A DNA stretch of 64,000 nt from an uncultured Muribaculaceae bacterium. Lineage in GTDB: Bacteria > Bacteroidota > Bacteroidia > Bacteroidales > Muribaculaceae. The stretch's first letter is position 1. The number at the start of each line of letters is the position of its first letter. This document shows, one piece after another, positions 7,712-18,485 of this stretch. The position numbers and the translations under genes are program-made. A model generated the notes under the pieces. That model ran no database searches. It worked only from the letters and a program-made list of their open reading frames with translations, and was not told where the DNA came from. The stretch lies in NCBI GenBank assembly GCA_944321865.1, contig CALUMZ010000006.1, positions 1 to 64,000 of the forward strand. The letters are read 5' to 3'.

Positions 7712-10249
7712 TTATTCGAGCCATATTCCCGAAAGCGATACACGGCAATCAGTCCCGGGCTTCATGCCGCCCAATATCACCTCTACCCTTTCAACATCCT
7801 TCAGTTCGAGTGCCGGTGCGCCCTGCACGGCGACTTTTCTCGACAGGAACATGGGGAATGGTTGCGGACTGATGCGTGTGACATCGGGGCGGAAATCGCT
7901 TATGTCGGCCACAGCCATGCCGTTGGCCAATTCGGCACGGCACGAATATGTCGCCCCGAGTTTTGTAACCAAGGCCAATTTTACACTGCATGGTCCATCA
8001 CCGACCGTCATAGCCATATACAATTTCCTTCCTTTTAGCAAATCGGATATTGGCGCGATTATGTCGCCTACATATTTTGAAACGACCACCTCGGCAGTGT
8101 CGGTCGAGGCCGATACCCGGATATCATACGAGTCGGCGGCCATGGGTTCGTTGCACGAATAGCTGCAACTGTATCGTTGCCCGTCGGGGATCGACGATAT
8201 TCCCATACCGTTCCAATCCTCATTGGCGGCAAGCAGCACTATCGGCGAACCGGCATTACATACCTTCACCGAATAACTCCCTGCACCAAGGAAATCCCAG
8301 TCGAGCGGCGTGCCTTCGATATTGCCGGGGTAAGTCACAGCCTCTCCCCCGGCGAAGGCTACTACATTATACCTAAAATCTTTTTTACCTTTATCTATCT
8401 TTACATTTGCTTGATATTCATGGCTGCCGCAACGCTTCATCTTGTAAAGGAGGTTGGTCTCGTTCCAGAACGAAACGTCCGACGGGTAAACCACCACCGA
8501 GTCGACATTGCCCGTCACCGTGGCGCGTATGCACAGTTCGCTGTCACCGGCCACATACCGCAGCGGCGTGTGCACCACCTTGACCGGCACGGGGCGTTGT
8601 GCCGGAGCGACAAATTCGCCCACCCGTATCGACCCGTATTGCGAGTCGGCCGTCCATGAAGTCGTTGTACCGGCCGCAGTGAGCAGGTATACACCGGGAT
8701 AAACGTTGAAACAGCCGTCGGTTGCCCGTCCTTTGCGGTTGTTCCCCTCGTTGACCGCTTCATAACCGAAGTCAGTGCCCAACGACGGCAAATTTATCTC
8801 AATATGTTCCTCGCAATACATTATTTCTCCCACGCGGCGTTTTAGCGATGGCTTTTCAAACGGGTCGCAAGTGAGCACAACGTCGGGCATCACTTCGAGC
8901 CGCCATGTATTGTCGTCGAGACGGTCGAGGAAATATGCCCCCGAACCGGCATACTTCACCACCGGCGAGTTGCCCACGCCTGCCACTTGTGTCAATGCTT
9001 GCAGGTTGCGCGGAGCGGTTGCGGTATTGTTGGTATAGAAAAATTTATCGTCCGAGTTATATTCACTGAGGTTTTGCGCATAGCTCACGCGGAAATTGCC
9101 AAAAACCGTGTCGGCGGGATAAGCCCCGTAATCGGCTCCGCGTTCTATCTCATGGGCGGCCATCGAAGCAATCTTCATGCCTATGGCCTTGCCGGGTGTG
9201 TAAGCGAGATTGAGGAAGTGGGTCTGATACTCAGTGTTCGACCACGCCATGTCGGTGGGGTCGTAGGCAAACTGGGTTATCCATTGAAAACCGGCCTTGC
9301 GGAAAGTGCGCACGGCAGCCGGGTACAAGAATGTGTACAAGTTATCGGCCGGGTCAAACTCATAAATCATCCGGGCCCGTTTGTCGAAGTTTTTCACGTC
9401 GGCAAAGGGTATGTTGTATGTCTCCACATACGGCAGGTAGTTGCCCTTGCGCTCATGTCCGGCCACAAGCCCCATGGGATACCATTGGTAGGTAGTGCCC
9501 TGTATGTCGGCCTCAAACAGGCCTTCGGTGCAGTGCATGTTGTGGCTCACGTTATAAAATATGGGCTTTTTGAAACCTCCGCTGCGCAAAGCCTTCACCA
9601 TGCGGTTCACATAATCCTTTGCCGCACGGGCATCGCCATTGTGGCAAGGCTCGTTGTTTATCTCTATGGCAAGTATGCGGTCGTCGCCGGCATACGTTTT
9701 GCCTGTGTAGCGGTTCTTGTGCCCGGCAAACGCCTTCAAGTAGTGTTCCTGAATGGCAATGGCACGGGGATCGTCGTGAATGCCGCACTTGGGGAAGACA
9801 TACGTGAAAGCCCCCGTGTCGATATTCTTCTCGGGGTAACCGTTGCCAAAGTTGGTCTGTGCCGTGAGCACAACGCTTATACCCCGCTCTTCCATTTTAT
9901 AAATGAGGTAATCGAGCAGGTCGAGATGTTCGTTTTCAATGATATTTCCCTGCGCATCGGCTATTTCCACATCCCACACGTGAATGCGGAATGCGTCAAG
10001 CCCCAACCGCGAGAAGTGGTACACGTCACGGTCGATTGCCCGCTTGTGGTCGATACCAAGGCTCTCGAGTGCCCTGTAGGCATGGGCAAACGGAACTGTA
10101 TAATTTGCGCCATAAAACGACACTTCGGCACCGTTGTCACTGCGGCGCATAACTCCGTTTTTATCCACTGTAATGTTGTAACCCCACACAGGTGACACAC
10201 ACAATACAGTCAAGATGGTCAAAAGTAATTTCTGTAATTTGTTATACAC
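7712..10249 (-). CDS. Clan GH-A glycoside hydrolase, GH147-like (putative beta-galactosidase)
   Basis: Exported enzyme of 845 residues with a signal peptide ending near SPVWG. Residues about 25-400 look like a clan GH-A (beta/alpha)8 barrel: FRIHVWDVE, then EINNEPC with likely acid/base Glu200, and MIYEFDPAD with likely nucleophile Glu297. The C-terminal 400 residues look like beta-sandwich accessory domains. Overall size, the first-gene-after-regulator position and the GH53 partner recall GH147, whose founding member is a beta-galactosidase of Bacteroides pectic-galactan loci; a distant GH5 or GH2-like assignment is the alternative. In the pathway it would trim galacto-oligosaccharides from their ends. 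No lipobox is visible, so it is probably periplasmic. Family assignment is from memory of family features and needs an HMM search. Confidence 0.6.
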   Translation of the reverse strand: MYNKLQKLLLTILTVLCVSPVWGYNITVDKNGVMRRSDNGAEVSFYGANYTVPFAHAYRALESLGIDHKRAIDRDVYHFSRLGLDAFRIHVWDVEIADAQGNIIENEHLDLLDYLIYKMEERGISVVLTAQTNFGNGYPEKNIDTGAFTYVFPKCGIHDDPRAIAIQEHYLKAFAGHKNRYTGKTYAGDDRILAIEINNEPCHNGDARAAKDYVNRMVKALRSGGFKKPIFYNVSHNMHCTEGLFEADIQGTTYQWYPMGLVAGHERKGNYLPYVETYNIPFADVKNFDKRARMIYEFDPADNLYTFLYPAAVRTFRKAGFQWITQFAYDPTDMAWSNTEYQTHFLNLAYTPGKAIGMKIASMAAHEIERGADYGAYPADTVFGNFRVSYAQNLSEYNSDDKFFYTNNTATAPRNLQALTQVAGVGNSPVVKYAGSGAYFLDRLDDNTWRLEVMPDVVLTCDPFEKPSLKRRVGEIMYCEEHIEINLPSLGTDFGYEAVNEGNNRKGRATDGCFNVYPGVYLLTAAGTTTSWTADSQYGSIRVGEFVAPAQRPVPVKVVHTPLRYVAGDSELCIRATVTGNVDSVVVYPSDVSFWNETNLLYKMKRCGSHEYQANVKIDKGKKDFRYNVVAFAGGEAVTYPGNIEGTPLDWDFLGAGSYSVKVCNAGSPIVLLAANEDWNGMGISSIPDGQRYSCSYSCNEPMAADSYDIRVSASTDTAEVVVSKYVGDIIAPISDLLKGRKLYMAMTVGDGPCSVKLALVTKLGATYSCRAELANGMAVADISDFRPDVTRISPQPFPMFLSRKVAVQGAPALELKDVERVEVILGGMKPGTDCRVSLSGIWLE

Positions 10250-10274
10250 GGCTGTACTTGTTTTTAGGTTTAGG

Positions 10275-10282
10275 CAAAACTA
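10275..10282 (-). promoter_or_regulatory. Possible -7 element for the PUL structural genes
   Basis: The minus-strand sequence TAGTTTTG fits the Bacteroidetes -7 box TAnnTTTG and lies about 25 bp upstream of the GH147-like start codon. The nearest upstream TTTG (10309-10312) is 26 bp away, longer than the usual 19-21 bp. That fits a promoter that needs the HTCS activator, but the call is weak. The rest of the gap 10250-10505 shows no gene and no clear hairpin. Confidence 0.3.
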
Positions 10283-10505
10283 CCCAACCCACATTTTTCA
10301 GCCTTGTACAAATCGGACAGATTAGGAAAATTTCAGGACATGGGGCGCAAAATTACCTTTTTTGTCTTGATCGTTATGCTACACAGCATTCAATCGGTTG
10401 CAGAACAATGTTTTTCAACATAAATCAAACATTAGCGAGCCGCCAAGCAAACGTGACCTACCGGCTGCGGAGCAGTTAAGCCGAGTATTGTCCGAGGCAA
10501 CAGAA

Positions 10506-13500
10506 CTACTGCGGTCCGATGTCTGATTTGTGTTCCACATATTCCCGCGGGGTGCAACCAAACTGTGCCGCGAAGCACTTCGAGAAATAGGACGAGGAAC
10601 TGAAGCCCACCATGTACATCACTTCCGAGACGTTGAACTTGTTTCTGGCAAGCAACATTGCCGCTTTCTTCATGCGTATCTGGCGGATGTAGTCGCTTGG
10701 CGACACCCCGACGTAGCTCTTCAGCAACCTGTAAAGCTGCTTTGACGACAACCCCGACTTTTCACACACGTAACCGACGTTCATGTCCGGGTCGGATATG
10801 TTGTCTTCAATCACCTTTGCCACTGATGCGAGCATCTTTTCATCGGCCGACTCGGCAGCTTGCGGCTGCCTGACGGTGGTAATTTCCTCTACCCTCAGAT
10901 TGCGGCGCATTATTTCCCTTGCACCCAACAATTGTTTTACCCGGTCAAGCAACATGCCGGCCTCAAATGGCTTTGACATGAAAGCGTCAACCCCGGCGCG
11001 TATGCTCTCACCCTCGGTCAGGCGGTCGTCCTTTGCCGTGAGCAATATGATGGGGACGGCAGCAAGGCGGCCGTTATGCTTTATGCGACGGCACATTTCG
11101 AGACCGTCCATCACGGGCATCATCATGTCGGCGATAATCAAGTCGGGACACACCGAATTGCACACGGTCAGCCCCGCACGTCCGTTATCGGCAGTGATGC
11201 AAGTGTAGTCGTCCTTCAATATCTCGCAGATGAATGCTGCTATCGATGCGTTATCTTCCACCACAAGCACCTTGGGCTTGCCCGAGGCATCATCTGCCGA
11301 CCGGTCTTTCCCCGGTTCGGCAACTTCGCTTACAGGTTCGGCGACCTCGCCTGCCGGAATCGTTATCGTGAACACCGACCCCTCGCCTTGCACCGACTCG
11401 GCACGTATGCTTCCGTGGTGCATTTCCACGTAAGTCTTGGCAAGGTATAGCCCTATGCCGGTGCCCTCCTTATGCCCCACGGTGGCCGACGACTGGTAAA
11501 GGCGTTGGAAAATGAACGGCAGCTCGTCGGCGGGGATTCCCACACCATCGTCCGATACCGTAATCACCACATCGCTGCCACTGAGGGAAAGCGACATTGC
11601 TATGGTGGCATTGTCGCCCGTGTACTTGCACGCATTCGACAACACATTGTTTATCACCGACTCCATCTTCACGGCATCGGCATTGACAAGCAACCGTTTT
11701 TCATCGCAACTGAATACAAATTGCTTCGTCGGGAATCCTTCACGATATGTCTCGAAGATGCTGCGGCAAAACGAAACCATCTCAATCTGCGAATAAATGA
11801 GCAGATTATCGGGGTTATCGTCCATGCGGTTTACTTCGAGTGCACGGTGAATTAGAGTATTGAGCTTCAACGCATTCTGCTGTATGGCATCGAGGTGCCG
11901 GCGCGTCTCGGGATTCTTCTCGTCGTTGAGCATCTTGCTCAGCGGGCCTATTATCATCGACAACGGCGTCTTCAGTTCATGCGATATGTTGGTGAGAAAT
12001 TCCATGCGGCTGTTTACCATCTCAAGGGTCTTTTCGCTGCGCACACGTTCCAACCGCAAGCGTATCTTCAACCGCAAGAAGTTAAATATCCACAACAAGA
12101 ACAGCACTCCGAGCAATACATATATCGTTATGGCCCACCACGATGCATACCATGCCGGACGTATATTTATTGCCAAGCGGCATACTACATCTTCAAGACC
12201 TTCAACCGGACGAATTTCGAGCGTATAATTGCCCGGAGACATGCCGGCAATCAATATGCTGTTGTCTCCCGGCGGCAACGAAACCCATTCATCGGATATG
12301 CCTGTCACCCGGTACTCGAAATCCTTACGATTGTCGAGTTGGTAGTCAAAGTCGGAAAATTCCACTTCAACCCTGTTTTGCCCATGCGACAGTTGCAACT
12401 TGTCTATTTCTCCCACGTTGGCCGGAACTTCGGGTTCGTATGACTCGTCATTTATGCGCAAAGCGGTTATTTTTATGTCACGCTTCTTCCCTTTACTCGA
12501 CAGTATCGACGGATCTACCACCAACAGCTCTTCATCGCCGCCAAGCAACATCTTGCGGAAAGCACGGTCATAATAAATGCTTGTGTATAACTTGTCGGGC
12601 AGTCGCAAGTGCTGCATTTTCCCCGATTTGAAATTCAACACCCACACACCGCCCGATGTGGAAATCCACAAGTTATTTTTCGTTACTTCCATGGCATATA
12701 CGTCAAGCCCCGATGATGACGGGAACGAGTGACGTTCGGCCACGGTATCACCATCCGACACAAGTGCAAAACCATTGTGGTAACCACACCACACACCATT
12801 GCTGCGCCTGTCGGCGGCTATGTATTGTATGTATCCGTTGCTTACGTCAATCACCTTGACTCCGCCGCCCTCTTCCACCACTTTCACAATTTTTCCCGAC
12901 TTGTAAAGAGAAGCCCAAATGCTACCGTTCTCCGATTTAACCAATTGGGTTATCATATTATTGGGCAAGCCGTTGGTGCTGTTGTAACCAATGTCGGCCA
13001 CACACTTTCCTCCACCGGTCCCCACTAATTTATCACAGTCCACGGCAAGCAAACCGCCAAGGTAAGACCCTATCCACAGCCGTCCCTGCTTGTCCTCGAC
13101 GATACCATAAGCCCAGTTGGCATTATAAGCAAGTGTGCTGTCGGTTACCAAGTAGTTCACAAATTGCTCCTTCACATAATCAAACCTGTTTATGCCGCCA
13201 TCGGTGGCAACCCACAGTTCATACTTGCCATCTTCGCTGATACTGCGCACACGGTTGTGCCTGAGTGGGTATCGGTCGTTTTCCATTTTGTACCAATTGA
13301 CTTTTCCCCGGGGGGAACGACGTATCAACCCGTTCGTACCGCCAAGCCACAAGTATCCGCGCGAATCACGGAATATGGAATAAAAACGTCCGCCGTCGCT
13401 GCTGCCCGTGAGCCGGTAAAGGGGGAACGCCGAAAAACTGCCTCCGTTGACCCACACCGATAATCCCGATTCGGTTCCTGCCCACAGGTTGCCGTCACGG

Positions 13501-14399
13501 TCGGCCATGACACTCCACACCACATTGTTCGACAACGACGTGGAAATGCGCGAATCATGGCGGTAACTCTCCATGCGATGTTCGGAATACACAAAAAGTC
13601 CATTGTCGGTCCCTACAACCAAATCGCCATTGGCCGCTATTGCCAATGACTTTATATATTGCCCGTTGAATTGCCCGACGGCCTGCGACACTCCGTCGTC
13701 ATAGCTATATTTATATAAGGCGCCTTCCGTACCTACCCACAAGCAGCCCCTGCCGGGGTCGTCGGCAAGAGAATTGACAAAAAGGTTCCCACCCTGACGC
13801 GGCTCGGAAATATGAATGACGGAAAACCGTCCCGTTTCACTGTCGAACCGGCACAGCCCATTGTATGTACCCACGTAAATATCCCCACTGCTTGTGCTCC
13901 TGACTGCATAAACGGCATTATGAGGCAGTCCGTCAGACATATTTTGCAGGCTACCGCCCGAAATGTCATATTTATACAATCCCTTAAGCGAGCCGACCCA
14001 TAGCAACGAATCTTCGTCGAGGGCAAACGAGCGCACATCAGTAGGGAAAGCAATCTCATGAGTGATATGCTCATCGGCCGATATGTCAAAAAACAGCACT
14101 CCGGCATCGGCCCCGGCATAAAGCACGTCGTCGACCACCATCAGGCAATTTATGTTGGTGTTGCAGCCCGGTACATCTGCAAAACGCCGATGCATGCTAT
14201 ATCCGTCATAATCATACAGTCCCATGTTGGTGCCAAGCCATATCATACCGGTACTGTCTTGGCATAACGAATAATACACCATGCCGGCATCGGCATGCGC
14301 ATCAATGTTTACAAATGTTTTGGCACCGCCCATGCGCTGCGCCATGGCGAAAAACGGCAACAAGAATAACAATAATATTATTTGCGGCAATCTTGGCAT
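10506..14399 (-). CDS. Hybrid two-component system regulator (HTCS) of the PUL
   Basis: Single-polypeptide sensor and transcription factor of 1297 residues. Order: signal peptide (cut near FAMAQ); a periplasmic two-component-regulator beta-propeller with repeated motifs such as GMIWLGTNMGLYDYD and GNLWAGTESGLSVW (about 30-660); a Y_Y_Y domain (about 690-750); a membrane segment WAITIYVLLGVLFLLWIF; a HisKA domain with phosphoacceptor His807 in NISHELKTPL; a HATPase domain (DDGVGIP, GTGIGLYLAK); a receiver domain with phosphoacceptor Asp1091 in LIIADMMMP; and a C-terminal AraC-type HTH with VMYMVGFSSSSYFSKCF. HTCS proteins bind oligosaccharides in the periplasm and switch on the linked PUL. It is the first gene of the PUL and is transcribed towards the genes it probably controls. 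Ligand inferred: beta-1,4-galacto-oligosaccharide. Confidence 0.95.
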   Translation of the reverse strand: MPRLPQIILLLFLLPFFAMAQRMGGAKTFVNIDAHADAGMVYYSLCQDSTGMIWLGTNMGLYDYDGYSMHRRFADVPGCNTNINCLMVVDDVLYAGADAGVLFFDISADEHITHEIAFPTDVRSFALDEDSLLWVGSLKGLYKYDISGGSLQNMSDGLPHNAVYAVRSTSSGDIYVGTYNGLCRFDSETGRFSVIHISEPRQGGNLFVNSLADDPGRGCLWVGTEGALYKYSYDDGVSQAVGQFNGQYIKSLAIAANGDLVVGTDNGLFVYSEHRMESYRHDSRISTSLSNNVVWSVMADRDGNLWAGTESGLSVWVNGGSFSAFPLYRLTGSSDGGRFYSIFRDSRGYLWLGGTNGLIRRSPRGKVNWYKMENDRYPLRHNRVRSISEDGKYELWVATDGGINRFDYVKEQFVNYLVTDSTLAYNANWAYGIVEDKQGRLWIGSYLGGLLAVDCDKLVGTGGGKCVADIGYNSTNGLPNNMITQLVKSENGSIWASLYKSGKIVKVVEEGGGVKVIDVSNGYIQYIAADRRSNGVWCGYHNGFALVSDGDTVAERHSFPSSSGLDVYAMEVTKNNLWISTSGGVWVLNFKSGKMQHLRLPDKLYTSIYYDRAFRKMLLGGDEELLVVDPSILSSKGKKRDIKITALRINDESYEPEVPANVGEIDKLQLSHGQNRVEVEFSDFDYQLDNRKDFEYRVTGISDEWVSLPPGDNSILIAGMSPGNYTLEIRPVEGLEDVVCRLAINIRPAWYASWWAITIYVLLGVLFLLWIFNFLRLKIRLRLERVRSEKTLEMVNSRMEFLTNISHELKTPLSMIIGPLSKMLNDEKNPETRRHLDAIQQNALKLNTLIHRALEVNRMDDNPDNLLIYSQIEMVSFCRSIFETYREGFPTKQFVFSCDEKRLLVNADAVKMESVINNVLSNACKYTGDNATIAMSLSLSGSDVVITVSDDGVGIPADELPFIFQRLYQSSATVGHKEGTGIGLYLAKTYVEMHHGSIRAESVQGEGSVFTITIPAGEVAEPVSEVAEPGKDRSADDASGKPKVLVVEDNASIAAFICEILKDDYTCITADNGRAGLTVCNSVCPDLIIADMMMPVMDGLEMCRRIKHNGRLAAVPIILLTAKDDRLTEGESIRAGVDAFMSKPFEAGMLLDRVKQLLGAREIMRRNLRVEEITTVRQPQAAESADEKMLASVAKVIEDNISDPDMNVGYVCEKSGLSSKQLYRLLKSYVGVSPSDYIRQIRMKKAAMLLARNKFNVSEVMYMVGFSSSSYFSKCFAAQFGCTPREYVEHKSDIGPQ

Positions 14400-14431
14400 T
14401 ATTCAGTATAAGGTACAGGTTTATGTATTCA

Positions 14432-14463
14432 CAAATGTACAACATATCCCCGAAAAAAGCAAC
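14432..14463 (-). promoter_or_regulatory. Bacteroidetes-type promoter of the HTCS gene
   Basis: On the minus strand, GTTG at 14463-14460 is followed after 20 bp by TACATTTG at 14439-14432, matching the -33/-7 pattern TTG...TAnnTTTG. The start codon of the regulator lies 32 bp downstream of the -7 box. Confidence 0.55.
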
Positions 14464-14489
14464 CCCGTCCCGGCCGCATAGCCACAATG

Positions 14490-14530
14490 TGACGGGCTTG
14501 CCGCCTGTAAAACAGTGGGCAAGCCCGTCA
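14490..14530 (-). terminator. Hairpin downstream of enolase
   Basis: A 13-bp perfect stem pairs TGACGGGCTTGCC (14490-14502) with GGCAAGCCCGTCA (14518-14530), with CTGT/ACAG continuing inside the loop. It lies 27 bp after the eno stop codon and before the HTCS promoter. There is no good U-tract on either strand, so efficiency as an intrinsic terminator is uncertain. Confidence 0.5.
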
Positions 14531-14557
14531 TTAACAATTATCGCCGGCACTTTTGTA

Positions 14558-15859
<1,302 letters not shown>

Positions 15860-15867
15860 TCAAAAGA

Positions 15868-15899
15868 CAAAGATACACCGTCCGAGCCACTTAATCAAT
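15868..15899 (-). promoter_or_regulatory. Bacteroidetes-type promoter of eno
   Basis: Minus-strand ATTG (15899-15896), a 20-bp spacer and TATCTTTG (15875-15868) fit the -33/-7 consensus. The start codon is 29 bp downstream of the -7 box. Confidence 0.6.
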
Positions 15900-16012
15900 C
15901 CCCATTAATGGCGGTATTTCATGATTTGCAAAAGAAAAAAGAGAGTGCTTCAAGTTTTTTTTTTAATTTTGTGCCACTGAAAAGAAAGAAACAATATATA
16001 CACACACAGAAA

Positions 16013-17212
16013 ATGCCTGAGATTTCTCTACGCGGCGCAATAATGCCCGCTTCTCCCATACGCAAACTCGTGCCGCTCGCCAACGCTGCAAAAGCTCGCG
16101 GAGTAAAGGTTTACCACCTCAACATCGGCCAGCCCGACCTGCCGACACCGCCAAACGCACTCGAGGCACTGCGCCACATCGACCGCAAGGTGCTTGAATA
16201 CAGTCCTTCGGAAGGCCTGCTCTCCTTGCGGGAAAAATTAGTGACTTATTACCGGCGTTTCAACATTAATGTCGACGTGAACGACATTATAATAACATCG
16301 GGCGGATCGGAAGCCGTGCTGTTTGCATTCATGGCGTGCTTGGATCCGGGCGACGAAATAATAGTTCCCGAGCCGGCATACGCCAACTACATGGCTTTTG
16401 CCATATCGGCCGGGGCAACCATCAAGACCATACCCTCGTCGATAGAAACGGGATTCTCTCTGCCGCCGATAAGCGAATTTGAAAAACTTATCACCGACCG
16501 CACCAAGGGCATACTCATCTGCAACCCCAACAACCCCACCGGGTACTTGTACACGCAAAAAGAGATGGAACAGTTGCGCGACATCGTGAAAAAGCACAAC
16601 CTGTTCCTTTTCTCCGACGAGGTATACCGCGAATTCTGCTATACGGGCGCGCCCTACATATCGGCGTTCCACCTCTCGGGTATAGAAAACCAAGTGGTAC
16701 TCGTCGACTCCTTCTCCAAGCGTTACAGCGAATGCGGCATACGCGTGGGCGCACTCGTCACCAAACACGAACAACTGAAGAAGAACGTCATCAAGTTCTG
16801 CCAAGCGCGTTTGAGCCCGCCACTGCTGGGACAAATAGTTGCCGAAGCCTCCATCTCCACACCGCCCGAATACATGCTCGACATATACAACGAATATGTG
16901 GAGCGGCGCAAATTCCTCGTCGACAGCATCAACAAGATTCCCGGATGCTACACGCCGATACCGATGGGTGCATTCTACACTGTGGCAAAATTGCCGGTCG
17001 ACGATGCCGACCTGTTCTGCCAATGGTGCCTTAGCGAATTTGAATATGAAGGGCAAACGGTGTTCATGGCCCCGGCATCGGGCTTCTATACCACACCGGG
17101 ACTGGGACGCAACGAGGTGCGACTGGCATACGTGCTGAAGAAGGACGACCTTGCCGCGGCAATGAAAATACTTGAAAAGGCTCTTGAGGCATATCCCGGA
17201 AGGACACTATGA
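16013..17212 (+). CDS. PLP-dependent class I/II aminotransferase
   Basis: Cytoplasmic fold-type I aminotransferase of 399 residues, related to aspartate/aromatic aminotransferases. Visible motifs are the N-terminal HLNIGQPDLPTP, ICNPNNPTG, FSDEVYREF, and SFSKRYSECGIRVGAL with the PLP-binding Lys236. The substrate cannot be told from sequence. The reading frame is open far upstream into the antisense of eno, but real coding starts at ATG 16013 (MPEISLRGAIMP), where the class I pattern begins; the stretch before it has no protein-like features. A TAATTTTG -7-like box lies at 15964-15971. The stop codon overlaps the next start (ATGA at 17209-17212), so it is co-transcribed with the LolC/E-type permease. 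Confidence 0.9.
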   Translation: MPEISLRGAIMPASPIRKLVPLANAAKARGVKVYHLNIGQPDLPTPPNALEALRHIDRKVLEYSPSEGLLSLREKLVTYYRRFNINVDVNDIIITSGGSEAVLFAFMACLDPGDEIIVPEPAYANYMAFAISAGATIKTIPSSIETGFSLPPISEFEKLITDRTKGILICNPNNPTGYLYTQKEMEQLRDIVKKHNLFLFSDEVYREFCYTGAPYISAFHLSGIENQVVLVDSFSKRYSECGIRVGALVTKHEQLKKNVIKFCQARLSPPLLGQIVAEASISTPPEYMLDIYNEYVERRKFLVDSINKIPGCYTPIPMGAFYTVAKLPVDDADLFCQWCLSEFEYEGQTVFMAPASGFYTTPGLGRNEVRLAYVLKKDDLAAAMKILEKALEAYPGRTL

Positions 17213-18459
17213 GATATGAGCTGATAATAGCACGGCGGCTTAAGCTCAGCGGAGGACAGGAACGCTCTTCATCGCCAAGCCTCACCGTTGCCGTTATCGG
17301 CATGGTGCTTGCCATAGTAGTGATGATATTGGCAATCACCATAGTCACCGGGTTCAAGCAGGAAATCTCCAACAAGATATACAAAATCGACTCACACATC
17401 AAAATAGGCAGTTCGGGCTATTCGCTCGCTGCCGAATACAACTGTGTGGACGAACGCGACATAATACCACTGTTGGAACAGTTGCCCGTGGCCGATTCCC
17501 TGTCGGGCATAAGCCTCATAGCCGAAAAACCGGCGATATTCAAGACGGCAAACGACTTTAAAGGCATCATTTACAAAGGGTGCTCACCCGGATACGACTG
17601 GGGCTACCTGAACGAATGCCTTGTTGCCGGACGCCTGCCATCGATGTCCGACACAGCCAATGTTTCGGAAATAATAATCTCGAAATCGACTGCATCGCAA
17701 TTGCAAATCGACGTCGGAGACCGCATCTACACCTATTTCATAGATGAAAAAATCAAGGTCAGACGTTCAACTATAGTTGGAATATTCTCTACCGACTTTG
17801 AAGAATACGACCAAGCATTTGCCATAGGCAACCTGCGGGCCTTGCAAAACGTGAATGGCTGGAACGAACACACCGGCACATACGTTGGAGTAAATTCAAA
17901 GCATACCGATTGCATAGAACAAGAAGCCTACTCGATATTGTCTGCACTCTACGGCATCACCGACAGCTACGGCAGGCCGTTGTATAATGTATCGGAAACC
18001 CACGCCAATAACGTGGCCTACTTCTCATGGCTTGGATTGCTCGACATGAACGTAATCATAATCATACTGCTGATGACTGTTGTTTCGGCATTTACACTGA
18101 TTTCAGCCCTGCTGATGATTGTTCTCGAACGCATCAACATGATAGGCATCTTGAAGACTCTTGGCGCCTGCAACAGCTCGATTCGACGCATATTCATTTA
18201 CCTCACCCAGAAACTTATCCTAAAAGCCTTGGTAATAGGCAACATTGCCGGCATAGGCATGGCGTTGCTACAACAACACTTCCACATAATAAAGCTCGAT
18301 GCGGCATCATACTACATGCCCTACGTGCCGATAGCAATAAACTGGTGGTGGATATTGCTGCTCAATGTGGGAATTATTGCAGTATCATACCTCACGCTCA
18401 TGATACCATCGATGATAATATCATCGATAAAACCATCAAAGACCGTCAATTTTGAATAA
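17209..18459 (+). CDS. FtsX-like ABC transporter permease, LolC/LolE type
   Basis: Inner-membrane permease subunit of 416 residues, probably part of a MacB/Lol-type ABC system that releases lipoproteins from the inner membrane. It has the expected layout: an N-terminal membrane segment (VAVIGMVLAIVVMILAITIV), a periplasmic domain of about 220 residues, then three C-terminal membrane segments (MNVIIIILLMTVVSAFTL, LVIGNIAGIGMALL and WWWILLLNVGIIAVSYL). The motif INMIGILKTLGA between the second and third segments is typical of FtsX/LolE coupling helices. The ATPase partner is not nearby. The start overlaps the stop of the aminotransferase by 4 bp, indicating translational coupling. Confidence 0.85.
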   Translation: MRYELIIARRLKLSGGQERSSSPSLTVAVIGMVLAIVVMILAITIVTGFKQEISNKIYKIDSHIKIGSSGYSLAAEYNCVDERDIIPLLEQLPVADSLSGISLIAEKPAIFKTANDFKGIIYKGCSPGYDWGYLNECLVAGRLPSMSDTANVSEIIISKSTASQLQIDVGDRIYTYFIDEKIKVRRSTIVGIFSTDFEEYDQAFAIGNLRALQNVNGWNEHTGTYVGVNSKHTDCIEQEAYSILSALYGITDSYGRPLYNVSETHANNVAYFSWLGLLDMNVIIIILLMTVVSAFTLISALLMIVLERINMIGILKTLGACNSSIRRIFIYLTQKLILKALVIGNIAGIGMALLQQHFHIIKLDAASYYMPYVPIAINWWWILLLNVGIIAVSYLTLMIPSMIISSIKPSKTVNFE

Positions 18460-18485
18460 CTATAAAAATAAAACATGAAGAAGCT

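Noticed and set aside
8987-10195. A 402-codon plus-strand frame across the GH147-like gene
   Set aside because: It mirrors codon structure of the real minus-strand gene. The sense frame has signal peptide, catalytic motifs and correct PUL context.
10309-10312. A full -33/-7 promoter before the GH147-like gene
   Set aside because: The spacing from TTTG to TAGTTTTG is 26 bp, outside the usual range; kept only as a weak -7 element.
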